DNA from: DATKZM01 sp035527975
GTDB taxonomy: Bacteria > Pseudomonadota > Alphaproteobacteria > JAPULJ01
NCBI GenBank assembly: GCA_035527975.1
Contig: DATKZM010000043.1
Span: forward strand, 1 to 64,000
Direction of reading: 5' to 3'
Length of the DNA stretch: 64,000 nucleotides
The position numbers and the translations under genes are program-made. A model generated the notes under the pieces. It ran no database searches. It was not told where the DNA came from and was given only the letters and a program-made list of their open reading frames with translations. Of the stretch, positions 1 to 8,627 are shown piece by piece (the first letter of the stretch is position 1; each line of letters begins with the position of its first letter).

Positions 1-111
1 CAGAACCCCCGCAAGGACGCGACACCAACACGGCGGAAACCCCGCCGACGCAAGACCATCAGCGGCATGCGTCAGGACGGCGCCGAACCCGCCGAGGCCG
101 ATGAAACCTAA
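1..111 (+). CDS. C-terminal end of an unidentified protein (5' end outside window)
   Basis: An open frame runs from the first base to a TAA stop at 109-111, giving 36 residues of very basic sequence (two clusters of Arg and Lys) followed by an acidic tail ending AEADET. There is no usable start in the window, so this can only be the end of a gene beginning upstream. It converges on and overlaps by a few bases the minus-strand remnant ending at 108. Composition matches the GC-rich background. Too little is visible to name a family. Confidence 0.4.
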   Translation, partial: QNPRKDATPTRRKPRRRKTISGMRQDGAEPAEADET

Positions 112-743
112 CTACCTGGGACAACGGGATAAGCCTTATAACTACCTCTTGATAAACCTGCTCCTTCATCCTCAATTGCGCGCAAAAGAAAGAGAGCATT
201 GAATAAGGCAGAGATATTTTTATTTTTTATTTCTTGACCGAAATCAGCGAACAACGCGCGCTTCCACTTACTTACGACTTCAATAATTTCGTCATCACAA
301 GCGGATATTGTTGTTTCTAGTGGATGATTAATAGCAAAATCGCGAAAAACATCACCATCCAAATACCCAATGTTTGAAGCCGTAATCCTTTCGATTTTAT
401 CGAAACGTGGGATCGTACGATTATGCAACAGACGAACTTCAGTGTCGGATGCAAATAAGTGCCAATCGACCAGTGAGTTGTAAGACACCTCGAGCATGCT
501 TCGAATTTGAAATTCGGTAAGTGCTGACGGCTGGATCGGAGAATGCGTGAAGGACAGAAGGGCAGCTGAATCGGTACCGTGCTCCACTAATATACTGGTA
601 TGCCCTTCGTCCGCAGGTTCCTGAGCAAAAGCAAATGGTTTCCAATGTGAATCAGATGCAAATCCACGAATATTTAGCATCCTATGATCGGGTCGCAGAT
701 TTGCGTCAACAATGCGACGAAGATAATTCAATGCGTGTTCCAA
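108..743 (-). pseudogene. AT-rich remnant resembling the N-terminal region of a large DNA methyltransferase
   Basis: The 211-residue frame is clearly more AT-rich than its neighbours. The stretch EIKNKNISALFNALFLLRAI followed by ED resembles the N-terminal helical region of Eco57I/BREX-type restriction-modification methyltransferases, in which a catalytic domain with an NPPY/F motif follows. Here the protein stops about 20 residues later and no NPPF motif is present, so it would be only an N-terminal fragment. The frame opens with TTG one base after the mutB stop codon and has no clear ribosome binding site. I read it as a horizontally acquired, truncated gene fused to the end of the mutB transcription unit. 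Family assignment is from memory of the motif and is uncertain; it could be a stand-alone small protein. Confidence 0.45.
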
Positions 744-744
744 C

Positions 745-2895
745 CTAAGCCGCCTTCCGCTGTCTGCGAATAATCCCGATTACTTCCCCCGCCGCCTCGA
801 CGATATTCGTGCCCGGCCCGTAGATCGCGGCGACGCCGGCTTGCTTCAGCATGTCGTAGTCCTGGGGCGGGATGACGCCGCCGCAGACCACCACGATGTC
901 GCCGCCGCCGGCCTTGCGCAGCTCGTCGACGAGCTGGGGCACCAGCGTCTTGTGGCCGGCGGCCAGGCTGGAGATGCCGATCACATGGACGTCGTTCTCG
1001 ATCGCCTGGCGGGCGGCCTCGGCGGGGGTGGCGAACAGGGGTCCGACATCGACGTCGTAGCCCATATCGGCGAAGGCGGTGGCGATCACCTTGGAGCCGC
1101 GGTCGTGCCCGTCCTGGCCCATCTTGGCCACCAGCAGGCGCGGGCGGCGGCCCTCATCGGCCGCGAAGGCGTCGATCTCGGCGCGGATCTTCTCGAACAT
1201 GGCGTCTCCGTCGTAAGCGGCGCCGTAGACGCCTGATATGGCGCGGATCTCGGCGCGGTGCCGGCCCCAGGCCGCTTCCAGCGCGGTTGAGATCTCGCCC
1301 ACAGTGGCGCGGGCGCGGGCGGCCTCGATGGCGCCGGCGAGCAGGTTGCCTTCCCCCGTCTCGGCGATCAGCGTCAGCGCTTTAAGGGTCGCCTCCAAGG
1401 CCTTGGGATCGCGGCTGCCCTTGATTTGCTTGAGGCGCGCGATCTGGGATTTGCGGACTTGCGCGTTGTCGATGTCGCGGATGTCGACATGGTCGGGCGC
1501 GGCGGGCCGGTGCTTGTTGACGCCGACGATGACCTCTTCGCCGCGGTCGATGCGCGCCTGTTTCTTGGCCGCCGATTCCTCGATGCGCAGCTTGGGCAGG
1601 CCGGTCTCGACCGCCTTGGTCATACCGCCCAGCGCCTCAACCTCTTCGATGAGCTCCCAGGCGGCCTTGGCGACCGAGTCCGTGAGGCTCTCGACATAGT
1701 AGCTGCCGCCGAGCGGGTCGACGGTGCGGGTGATGCCGCTCTCCTCGGCAATGACGAGCTGCGTGTTGCGGGCGATGCGCGCGGCGAATTCCGACGGCAG
1801 CGCCAGCGCTTCGTCGAAGGAGTTGGTGTGCAGCGACTGCGTCCCGCCAAGCACGCCCGCCATCGCCTCGATGGTGGTGCGCATAATGTTGTTGTAAGGG
1901 TCCTGTTCTGTGAGCGAGACCCCAGACGTTTGACAATGGGTGCGCAGCGCCAGCGAGCGCGGGTCCTTGGCGCCGAAGTCTTTCATGATGCGCGCCCACA
2001 GGAGCCGCGCGGCGCGCAGCTTGGCGATCTCCATGAAGAAGTTCATGCCGAGGCAGAAGAAGAACGAAAGCCGCGGCGCGAATTCGTCGACGCCGAGGCC
2101 CTTGGATTGCGCGGCGCGAACGTATTCCATGCCGTCGGCCAGGGTGAAGGCGAGCTCCTGCACGCAGGTCGCCCCGGCCTCCTGCATGTGGTAGCCCGAG
2201 ATCGAGACCGAGTTGAAGCGCGGCATTTCCTTTGCCGTGTATTCGATGATGTCGGCGACGATCCGCATCGAGGGCGCGGGCGGGTAGATGTAGGTGTTGC
2301 GGACCATGAACTCCTTCAGGATGTCGTTCTGAATGGTGCCGCTCAAATCCGCACGCTTGGCCCCCTGCTCCTCGCCGGCGACGATGAAGCCCGCCAGCAC
2401 CGGCAGCACGGCGCCGTTCATGGTCATCGAGACTGACATCTTGTCGAGCGGAATGCCATCGAAGAGGATCTTCATGTCCTCGACGCTGTCGATGGCGACG
2501 CCGGCCTTGCCGACATCGCCCTCGACGCGCGGATGGTCGCTGTCATAGCCCCGGTGCGTGGCCAGGTCGAACGCCACGGACAAGCCCATTTGCCCGCCCG
2601 CCAGCGCCTGGCGGTAGAAGGCGTTCGAGGCCTCGGCCGTGGAAAAGCCGGCATATTGGCGGATCGTCCAGGGGCGGTTCGTATACATCGTCGCCCGAGG
2701 CCCGCGCGGGTAAGGCGGGAAGCCGGGCATCGTGTTCAGATGCTCGATGGCTTCGAGATCGGCCGCGTCATAGAGCGGCTTGACGGCGATCCCCTCCGGC
2801 GTCGCCCAGGTGAGGCCGTCGGGCGAGGCGCCCTTCAGCTCCTTTTGCGCTTGCCCATGCCAGTCATCGCGGGTCTTCTTGGGGAAATCGCTCAT
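745..2895 (-). CDS. mutB: methylmalonyl-CoA mutase, large (catalytic) subunit
   Basis: This cytosolic adenosylcobalamin enzyme interconverts (R)-methylmalonyl-CoA and succinyl-CoA, in propionate catabolism or the ethylmalonyl-CoA route. The start at MSDFPKKTRDDW (ATG at 2893-2895) gives 716 aa, the usual length; the frame stays open upstream but that extension is not conserved-looking. The N-terminal TIM-barrel half carries the YPRGPRATMYTNRPWTIRQY block and the region around AFDLATHRGYDSDHPRV. The C-terminal cobalamin-binding domain has the base-off signature DGHDRG (DxHxxG) in KMGQDGHDRGSKVIA, followed by GISSLAAGH and VCGGVIPPQDY. The small subunit (mutA) and the chaperone gene meaB/argK are not adjacent. 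The gene diverges from a GST gene at about 3.0 kb. Confidence 0.97.
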   Translation of the reverse strand: MSDFPKKTRDDWHGQAQKELKGASPDGLTWATPEGIAVKPLYDAADLEAIEHLNTMPGFPPYPRGPRATMYTNRPWTIRQYAGFSTAEASNAFYRQALAGGQMGLSVAFDLATHRGYDSDHPRVEGDVGKAGVAIDSVEDMKILFDGIPLDKMSVSMTMNGAVLPVLAGFIVAGEEQGAKRADLSGTIQNDILKEFMVRNTYIYPPAPSMRIVADIIEYTAKEMPRFNSVSISGYHMQEAGATCVQELAFTLADGMEYVRAAQSKGLGVDEFAPRLSFFFCLGMNFFMEIAKLRAARLLWARIMKDFGAKDPRSLALRTHCQTSGVSLTEQDPYNNIMRTTIEAMAGVLGGTQSLHTNSFDEALALPSEFAARIARNTQLVIAEESGITRTVDPLGGSYYVESLTDSVAKAAWELIEEVEALGGMTKAVETGLPKLRIEESAAKKQARIDRGEEVIVGVNKHRPAAPDHVDIRDIDNAQVRKSQIARLKQIKGSRDPKALEATLKALTLIAETGEGNLLAGAIEAARARATVGEISTALEAAWGRHRAEIRAISGVYGAAYDGDAMFEKIRAEIDAFAADEGRRPRLLVAKMGQDGHDRGSKVIATAFADMGYDVDVGPLFATPAEAARQAIENDVHVIGISSLAAGHKTLVPQLVDELRKAGGGDIVVVCGGVIPPQDYDMLKQAGVAAIYGPGTNIVEAAGEVIGIIRRQRKAA

Positions 2896-2940
2896 CGCTT
2901 TTGCGCCTCCTCGCTCGGCGCCCCGATTATATTGCACTTG

Positions 2941-2982
2941 CGAAAAGAGTGGCGCGAAAAGAGTGGCCCGAAAAGAATGGAA
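2941..2982. repeat. three tandem copies of a 14-bp unit between divergent mutB and GST genes
   Basis: Positions 2941-2954, 2955-2968 and 2969-2982 read cgaaaagagtggcg, cgaaaagagtggcc and cgaaaagaatggaa: three contiguous 14-bp units with one to three differences. They occupy the intergenic gap upstream of mutB (start 2895) and just before the likely GST start. They could be a reiterated regulator-binding site or simple slippage; the third copy overlaps an alternative ATG at 2977. Confidence 0.8.
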
Positions 2983-3006
2983 CAGGAAGAAGGGTCTTTG
3001 GGCGCC

Positions 3007-3939
3007 ATGGCCGAGGACAGTCTCGATCAGCCAATCCTCCATCAATACGACTTGTCGCCCTTCTCGGAGAAGATTCGCTTAATTTTCGGGCTGAAGGACA
3101 TTGCCTGGCGCGCCGTCAATATCCCGATGATCCTGCCCAAGCCCGACTATGTGGCGCTCACCGGGGGCTACCGGCGCACGCCGGCGCTGCAGATGGGCGC
3201 GGAGATTTTCTGCGACACAATGCTGATTGCCGATGAGATCGAACGGCGCTGGCCTCAGCCGAGCCTCTATCCCGATGGCCGCGCCGGGCACCACAAGGCG
3301 CTGGCATTCTGGGCAGAGACGAATGTGTTCTGGCCGGCGGCCTGGGCCGCAGTCGGCGCCAATCCCGACGCCCTTCCCGCGGATTTCCATGCCGACCGCG
3401 CGGCGATGCGGGGCCGCCCGCCGCCTGAACCCGAACAGATCGTCGCGACAGGCCAACGCGGCATCGAACAGCTTCGCCCGCAGCTCGACTGGATCGCGCG
3501 AATGCTGGACGGCGGAAACAAATACCTCTTGGGCGATGCCCCCGGGATCGCCGATCTGGCGCTTTATCATTGCCTGTGGTTCCTCGATGCCCTGCCGAAC
3601 AAGCTGCAAGGCATGCTTGTCGAGGCGCCCGCCGTGCACCGCTGGATGGAGGCGATCGCGGGCACCGGGCATGGGCGCCGCGCCGAGATGAGCGCACACG
3701 CCGCAATCGACGTCGCCGCGGGCGCAAACACGGCACCGCCCGATGGCGCGGTCGCGGATCCGAACTTTGTTGCCGGACAGGCCGTGACGGTTCAGCCGGT
3801 CGACCGCGCATCGCCGCCGGTGACGGGCGGGCTGGCGCTGCTGACGCACGGCCAGGTGGCGGTTCGGCGGCGCGATCCGCGCGCGGGCGAGGTGGTGGTG
3901 CATTTCCCGCGCCTGGGCTATCGGGTCAGCAGAGTGTGA
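3007..3939 (+). CDS. glutathione S-transferase family protein with C-terminal extension
   Basis: A soluble thioredoxin-fold GST-like protein, 310 aa from ATG 3007 (an in-frame ATG at 2977 would give 320 aa; a purine-rich stretch GGAAGAAGGG lies before 3007). The N-terminal GST domain starts LHQYDLSPFSEKIRLIFGLK, with a Ser in the catalytic region and the cis-Pro context RRTPALQMG, followed by the all-helical C-terminal domain with YLLGDAPGIADLALYH. About 80 extra residues follow, Ala/Pro-rich and then a short beta-rich tail, beyond the usual 200-230 aa. Substrate unknown. It sits 10 bp upstream of an SDR gene, so the two are probably co-transcribed. This is the first of five GST-like genes in the window. 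Confidence 0.85.
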   Translation: MAEDSLDQPILHQYDLSPFSEKIRLIFGLKDIAWRAVNIPMILPKPDYVALTGGYRRTPALQMGAEIFCDTMLIADEIERRWPQPSLYPDGRAGHHKALAFWAETNVFWPAAWAAVGANPDALPADFHADRAAMRGRPPPEPEQIVATGQRGIEQLRPQLDWIARMLDGGNKYLLGDAPGIADLALYHCLWFLDALPNKLQGMLVEAPAVHRWMEAIAGTGHGRRAEMSAHAAIDVAAGANTAPPDGAVADPNFVAGQAVTVQPVDRASPPVTGGLALLTHGQVAVRRRDPRAGEVVVHFPRLGYRVSRV

Positions 3940-3949
3940 AGGAGAGGCA

Positions 3950-4744
3950 ATGATGACGGATCAAGGCGGTGACTTCGCAGGCGGAATTTTCAACGGCGCC
4001 TGCGCGCTGGTGACCGGAGCGGGCTCGGGGATCGGGCGGGCGACGGCGCTGGCGCTGGCCCGCGAGGGCGCGCGGGTGATGGTGAGCGAGATCGATGCGG
4101 CACGCGGCCAAGAAACCGTGGCGGCGATCGAGGCGAGCGGCGGGCAAGCCCGTTTCGTGGCGCTCGACGTCACCGACGAGGCCGCCTGGGAATGGGCGTT
4201 CGCGGCCGCAGCCGACGCTTTCGGCACGGTCGGTGTGCTGGTGAACAACGCCGGCGTCCTGCCCGAGCCGATCCCGCTGGAGGACACCACGCTAAGCTCG
4301 TGGCGGCGGGTGACCGCGGTCAATCTCGATGGTGTCTTTCTCGGCATCAAGCACGGCATCAGGACGATGCGCGACGCCGGCGGGTCGATCGTCAACCTGG
4401 CCTCGGTCTATGCGCTCGTCGGCGCGGCCAATATCGGCGGCTATGGCGCCGCCAAGGGCGCGGTGGTCTCCCTGACGCGCTCGGCGGCGATGGAGTGCAG
4501 CCAGCTCGGCTATGCGATCCGGGTGAACGCGGTCTGCCCCGGCTATATCGATACCGGCATGACCGAGGAGACCGCCGCGGCCGCCGGCTACGACGTGCGC
4601 GACGCCATGGCCAAGCAGGCGCCGATGAAACGCATGGGCCGCCCCGAGGAGGTGGCTGAGGCGATCGTGTTTCTGGCCTCGGCGCGCTCGTCCTTCACCA
4701 CCGGAACGACGCTGACCATGGATGGCGGTTACGCGGCGCGCTGA
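3950..4744 (+). CDS. short-chain dehydrogenase/reductase (SDR)
   Basis: A classical SDR of 264 aa with an NAD(P)-binding Rossmann fold. The cofactor motif TGAGSGIGRATAL is near residues 21-33, NNAG follows in the middle, the catalytic Ser is in NLASVYAL, and Tyr and Lys are in YGAAKGAVVSL. The C-terminal signature MDGGYAAR is typical of the family. The start is set by a strong AGGAGAGG ribosome binding site directly before ATG ATG at 3950. It follows the GST gene closely, suggesting a two-gene unit. The substrate cannot be read from sequence. Confidence 0.92.
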   Translation: MMTDQGGDFAGGIFNGACALVTGAGSGIGRATALALAREGARVMVSEIDAARGQETVAAIEASGGQARFVALDVTDEAAWEWAFAAAADAFGTVGVLVNNAGVLPEPIPLEDTTLSSWRRVTAVNLDGVFLGIKHGIRTMRDAGGSIVNLASVYALVGAANIGGYGAAKGAVVSLTRSAAMECSQLGYAIRVNAVCPGYIDTGMTEETAAAAGYDVRDAMAKQAPMKRMGRPEEVAEAIVFLASARSSFTTGTTLTMDGGYAAR

Positions 4745-4936
4745 ACCCCCGCATCAATCCCATGTATTGATCCCCAAACACCGCCAAAGCCAATGGCGCC
4801 GCATCGTCTTTCATGCCACGATGGCGCCCGACGGCAATGAGGATTGGCCGGTCTTGCCGCGCTCGGGACATGGGCGGCACAAGAAGCCGGCGCTTAATTG
4901 GGGCACCTCCGACAGGGCTTTATCAAAGAGGGCATC

Positions 4937-5722
4937 ATGGCGAAGCTTCGCATCGGGCGCAGCGACACCAACGACATCGTTCTCGACGAGACTTCGATCT
5001 CGCGAAAGCATGCGGAGCTTGAAGATCTCGGCGGCGGTGCTTGGCGCCTCACCGATATCGGCAGCTCGGCCGGCACCTTCGTGAAAGAAGGCGGCCTGTG
5101 GACGCAGATCTCCAGCGCCGATATCGAAACCGAAACCGAAGTCCGGTTCGGTGAGGCTGAGTTCAACCTCGCTGATATCATTTCCGTCGATCCCGCAACA
5201 ATCAGACCCAACACCGCAAGCGGCCTCGGCCAGCGCGCGGAAGAGGGCGCAATGGAGATATCGAAGGAAATGAGACAGGTCGGCGGTTCAGCAGGCTCAG
5301 GTGGCAGTGCCGGTGGCTCGGGCGGCGGTTCGGGAAGCAGCTCAAGCGGCATGACCAAGAACACGAAGATTTTGCTCTTTGGCGGCGGCGGCGTGCTGGC
5401 GCTGATCGTTGTACTGGTAGTGGTCGTCGCGCTGGTCGATGGCGGCGGCGGCGGTACGAGCAGCGCGGGCAGCGGCATTGGCAGGTCTGGCGCCAAGGCC
5501 GAGCTGGCGCGCATGTTCACGGCAAGCTGCCAGAACCGCGGCAAGCAGAACACCAGCCAGTGCGAATGCATGGGTAAGGCCATCGCCGGCAACCTGACCG
5601 AGGAAGAGGCCCGCCGTATTGTCGCAGCCCGCCGTGACGGCAAGAAACCGCCGAGCGAGGTTGCGATCAAGCTGATCGGCGGCGCGATTTCAGCCGCCCA
5701 GAAATGCGCCAAGTCGGGCTGA
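4937..5722 (+). CDS. FHA-domain protein with one transmembrane helix and a cysteine-containing C-terminal domain
   Basis: Start at MAKLRIGRSD with AAGAGGG before ATG 4937; 261 aa. Residues about 1-80 form a forkhead-associated phosphothreonine-binding domain (IGRSDTNDIVLD, SISRKHAELED, GSSAGTF). A Gly/Ser-rich linker (residues about 115-140) leads to a single hydrophobic helix (ILLFGGGGVLALIVVLVVVV), a second Gly-rich stretch, and then about 70 residues containing C..NRGKQNTSQCECMGK. The predicted topology places the FHA domain in the cytoplasm and the Cys domain in the periplasm. No kinase or phosphatase gene is adjacent, so the phospho-partner is unknown. A 192-bp gap with no evident gene separates it from the SDR upstream. 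Confidence 0.9.
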   Translation: MAKLRIGRSDTNDIVLDETSISRKHAELEDLGGGAWRLTDIGSSAGTFVKEGGLWTQISSADIETETEVRFGEAEFNLADIISVDPATIRPNTASGLGQRAEEGAMEISKEMRQVGGSAGSGGSAGGSGGGSGSSSSGMTKNTKILLFGGGGVLALIVVLVVVVALVDGGGGGTSSAGSGIGRSGAKAELARMFTASCQNRGKQNTSQCECMGKAIAGNLTEEEARRIVAARRDGKKPPSEVAIKLIGGAISAAQKCAKSG

Positions 5723-5873
5723 CGGAGTAGCACGCTCCGCATCAGGTCGAACGCGACTTTTTCTCGTTGCTATTCAATGGGACAGGCAGTCCGGGCGGCT
5801 GGACGTTCGCGGCTAATCCTGCAACCATCGGCGTATACATCATATGCCCAGGCAGAAACGGACCCGACCGCCC

Positions 5874-6503
5874 ATGAAGTTCTATGATTGCAGCACCGCT
5901 CCCTCGCCGCGCCGCGCGCGCATTTTCATAGCCGAAAAGGGCGTCGACATTCCCACCGTCGAGGTCAATCTGCGCGAGAAGGAGCAGATGACGCCCGAAT
6001 TCGCCGCGATCAACCCGTATCTCACTGTACCGGTGCTCGAGCTCGACGACGGCACCCGGCTCAACTCCACGCACGGGGTCTGGCGATACCTGGAGGAAAC
6101 CCATCCCGATCCACCGTTGATGGGCCGCAATGCGCGCGAGAAGGCGCTCGTCGCCGACCGCGAATGGCGCATGGAGGTCGAGGGCTTCATGGCGGTCGGC
6201 GAGGCCTTGCGCAACTATGCCAAGCCAATGGCCGACCGGGCGCTGACCGGAAAGCACAACTACGCCCAGATCCCCGAGCTTGCCGAGCGCGGCCGCGCGC
6301 GGGTGCCGCGCTTCTTCGAGGATCTCGACCGTATTCTGGGCGAGAGCGCGTATGTCGCGGGCGAGGTTTACACGGTCGCCGACATCACCGCCTTCGTGAC
6401 CGTGGAGTTCGCCGGATGGCTGAAGCTCGGCCTGACCGACGAGCAAACGAACGCCAAACGCTGGTACGAGGCGGTGAAGGCGCGGCCCAGCTCGGCGCTC
6501 TAA
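5874..6503 (+). CDS. glutathione S-transferase
   Basis: A 209-aa cytosolic GST. The N-terminal thioredoxin fold begins MKFYDCSTAPSPRRARIFIA, with the cis-Pro segment LTVPVLELDDG and the ESTHG-like element LNSTHGVWRYLEE. The C-terminal helical domain carries YVAGEVYTVADITAF (N-capping/hydrophobic staple region). The start at ATG 5874 is preferred because the fold begins there; an in-frame ATG at 5844 would add ten basic residues. The gene stands alone between the FHA gene and a secreted SH3-like protein. Its role is probably detoxification or reduction of an unidentified electrophile. Confidence 0.9.
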   Translation: MKFYDCSTAPSPRRARIFIAEKGVDIPTVEVNLREKEQMTPEFAAINPYLTVPVLELDDGTRLNSTHGVWRYLEETHPDPPLMGRNAREKALVADREWRMEVEGFMAVGEALRNYAKPMADRALTGKHNYAQIPELAERGRARVPRFFEDLDRILGESAYVAGEVYTVADITAFVTVEFAGWLKLGLTDEQTNAKRWYEAVKARPSSAL

Positions 6504-6542
6504 TCCAGCCTGATTGGCAGCCGCGCAAATGGGGACCATGCA

Positions 6543-7145
6543 ATGGCGAAACGGGTGCTCCCTGCCGTGATGATGCTGGCGGCGCTGGCGACGCTGCTCG
6601 GCGGACGACCCGCGGCGGCTTGCGGCTCGGTCGAGCTGCTGACGCGGATGTATCTCTATGGCAACCCGATGAGCAAGGCGCGCGCGCTCGAATGGCTCGC
6701 CGGCGGCAAATGCGGAAAGCCCGACATCGTCATGCTGACCTATCGCGGCGCGGCCAGCGACAAGCAATTGCTGTCGGTGCTGCGCGACGTCGTCGCCAAG
6801 GGCAAGCGGGTCCGCCTCGCTGCCAGGATCTTCTACACCTATCGCTGCCTGCCGGCGGCGGAGTTCGAGCGCGGTTATGCGCGCCTGCGCAAAGCGCTCG
6901 CGGCGACGGCAGGACGGGGGCAGCGCTGTCCGCGCCCTACGGCGCGGCGGCAATGGCTGACGGTCCTGCGTGCGGAGACGCTGCATCGCCTGCCGAATGA
7001 CCGCACGCCCGCGACGGGTCTCGTCCGCAAGGGCAATGTCGTGACGGCGCTGGGCCGCGCCGGCGGCTGGGCGCGGGTGCGCAGCTGGCGCGGCGAGGCC
7101 GGCTGGATGCCGCGCGACGCCCTCGCCCGCTACGGTGCGCGATAG
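6543..7145 (+). CDS. secreted protein with C-terminal SH3-like domain
   Basis: The 200-aa protein starts with a Sec signal peptide (MAKRVLPAVMMLAALATLL, cleavage likely near AAACGS). The middle region contains paired cysteines (AACGS, GGKCGKPD, TYRCLPAA, GQRCPRP) that could form disulfides. The last 60 residues look like a bacterial SH3 domain: LTVLRAETLHRLPNDRT, TGLVRKGNVVTALGRAGGWA and WRGEAGWMPRDALARY. Such domains often bind peptidoglycan stem peptides. The function is otherwise unknown. Its 3' end lies about 65 bp before the cystathionine beta-synthase start. Confidence 0.8.
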   Translation: MAKRVLPAVMMLAALATLLGGRPAAACGSVELLTRMYLYGNPMSKARALEWLAGGKCGKPDIVMLTYRGAASDKQLLSVLRDVVAKGKRVRLAARIFYTYRCLPAAEFERGYARLRKALAATAGRGQRCPRPTARRQWLTVLRAETLHRLPNDRTPATGLVRKGNVVTALGRAGGWARVRSWRGEAGWMPRDALARYGAR

Positions 7146-7209
7146 ACCCTGCTATGCTGCGGCGATGGACGATCACCCAACAAGGCAAGGCCCGGAGAGG
7201 GAGACCACA

Positions 7210-8601
7210 GTGAGTGAGAGTGCGGTGACGGCAGGCACCTATCACGACGTGCTGGCGATGATCGGCAACACGCCGATGGTCGAGCTTAGCCATCTCGATA
7301 CTGGCAAATGCCGCCTCTTCGCCAAGCTGGAAAACCTTAATCCCGGCGGCTCGATCAAGGACCGCATCGCGCTCAAGATGATCGACATGGCCGAAAAGGA
7401 AGGGCACCTCAAACCCGGCGGCACCATCGTCGAGGCGACCAGCGGCAATACCGGCATCGGCCTGGCGCTGATCGGCCGCCAGAAGGGCTACCGCGTCATC
7501 ATCCTGATCCCCGACAAGATGAGCGCGGAGAAAATTTATCACCTACGGGCGCTGGGCGCGGAAGTGACGGTGACCCGCTCCGATGCGCCGCCCGGCCATC
7601 CCGACAACTACCAGAACATGGCACGCCGTATCGCCAGCGAAATCCCCGGCGCCTATTACATCTATCAGCACGGCAATCGCCACAATCCCGACGCCCATGA
7701 GGAGACCACGGCCCCCGAGATCTGGGAGCAGATGGACCATGACCTCGACGCCATCGTCTGCGGTATCGGCACGGCGGGCACGATCACGGGCGTGGGGCGC
7801 TACTTCAAGACGGTCGCCCCGCACATCGAGATGATCCTCGCCGATCCGATCGGCTCGATGGTCGGCCCTTACGTCCAGACCGGCGAGCTCCAGGAAGCCG
7901 GCCAATGGCTGGTCGAGGGCATCGGCGAGGATGAGCTGCCGCCGGTGGGCGACCTGTCGCTGATCGGCAAAACCTACATGATCTCCGACGAGGACAGCCT
8001 GCACGCCGCCCGCGCGCTGCTGAAAAAGGAAGGCATCATGGGCGGCTCGTCGACGGGCACGCTGATTGCCGGCGCGCTCAAATATTGCCATGAGCAGACG
8101 GAGGAAAAACGCGTCGTTACCTTCGTTTGCGACAGCGGCATGAAGTATCTCTCCAAGATGTACAACGACTATTGGATGATCGATCAGGGTTTCCTGGAGC
8201 GTCAGACCTACGGCAATCTGCGCGACCTCATCGTGCGCCGCCATGCCGACCAGGCCGACATCACCGCCGGACCCGAAGACGCTCTGATGACGGCTTACAC
8301 CCGAATGCGCCTCCACGATATCTCGCAACTTCCGGTGATAGAGGACGGCAAGATCGTCGGCGTGATCAACGAGACCGACATCTTGTTTGCGGTGCTGGAC
8401 CGGGAGGAGAATTTCGCCCATCCGGTGCGCGAAGCAATGGCGACCAACCTCAAGACGGTCCCCTCCTCCGCCAGGCCGGAAGATTTGCTGCCGATCATGA
8501 ACGAGGGCTACGTGCCGCTGGTCGTCGATGACGGCACCTATCGCGGCCTGGTGACGCCGATCGATCTGCTGAATTACCTCCGCCGCAAGATGCGCGAATA
8601 A
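7210..8601 (+). CDS. cystathionine beta-synthase (PLP domain plus CBS pair)
   Basis: A 463-aa fold-type II PLP enzyme followed by a Bateman module. The PLP lysine is in NPGGSIKDRIAL and the phosphate loop in EATSGNTGIGLA; a GGSSTGT loop follows. Residues about 335-460 hold two CBS motifs (MRLHDISQLPVIEDGKIVGV and the YVPLVVDDGTYRGLVTPIDL region). This architecture indicates serine plus homocysteine condensation to cystathionine, the first step of reverse transsulfuration; cysteine synthase activity is possible. GTG 7210 is chosen because GGAGAGGGAG sits just before it; an in-frame ATG at 7165 would give a longer, non-conserved-looking N-terminus. The usual partner, cystathionine gamma-lyase, is not in the window. 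Confidence 0.9.
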   Translation: MSESAVTAGTYHDVLAMIGNTPMVELSHLDTGKCRLFAKLENLNPGGSIKDRIALKMIDMAEKEGHLKPGGTIVEATSGNTGIGLALIGRQKGYRVIILIPDKMSAEKIYHLRALGAEVTVTRSDAPPGHPDNYQNMARRIASEIPGAYYIYQHGNRHNPDAHEETTAPEIWEQMDHDLDAIVCGIGTAGTITGVGRYFKTVAPHIEMILADPIGSMVGPYVQTGELQEAGQWLVEGIGEDELPPVGDLSLIGKTYMISDEDSLHAARALLKKEGIMGGSSTGTLIAGALKYCHEQTEEKRVVTFVCDSGMKYLSKMYNDYWMIDQGFLERQTYGNLRDLIVRRHADQADITAGPEDALMTAYTRMRLHDISQLPVIEDGKIVGVINETDILFAVLDREENFAHPVREAMATNLKTVPSSARPEDLLPIMNEGYVPLVVDDGTYRGLVTPIDLLNYLRRKMRE

Positions 8602-8627
8602 GCCAGCGCCGGGACGGAGCGGCGACC

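Noticed and set aside
2533..2976. Long plus-strand frame extending the GST gene upstream into the mutB region
   Set aside because: It is antisense to the conserved N-terminal half of mutB, and the GST fold begins only near 3007, so the upstream part is a GC-rich shadow frame.
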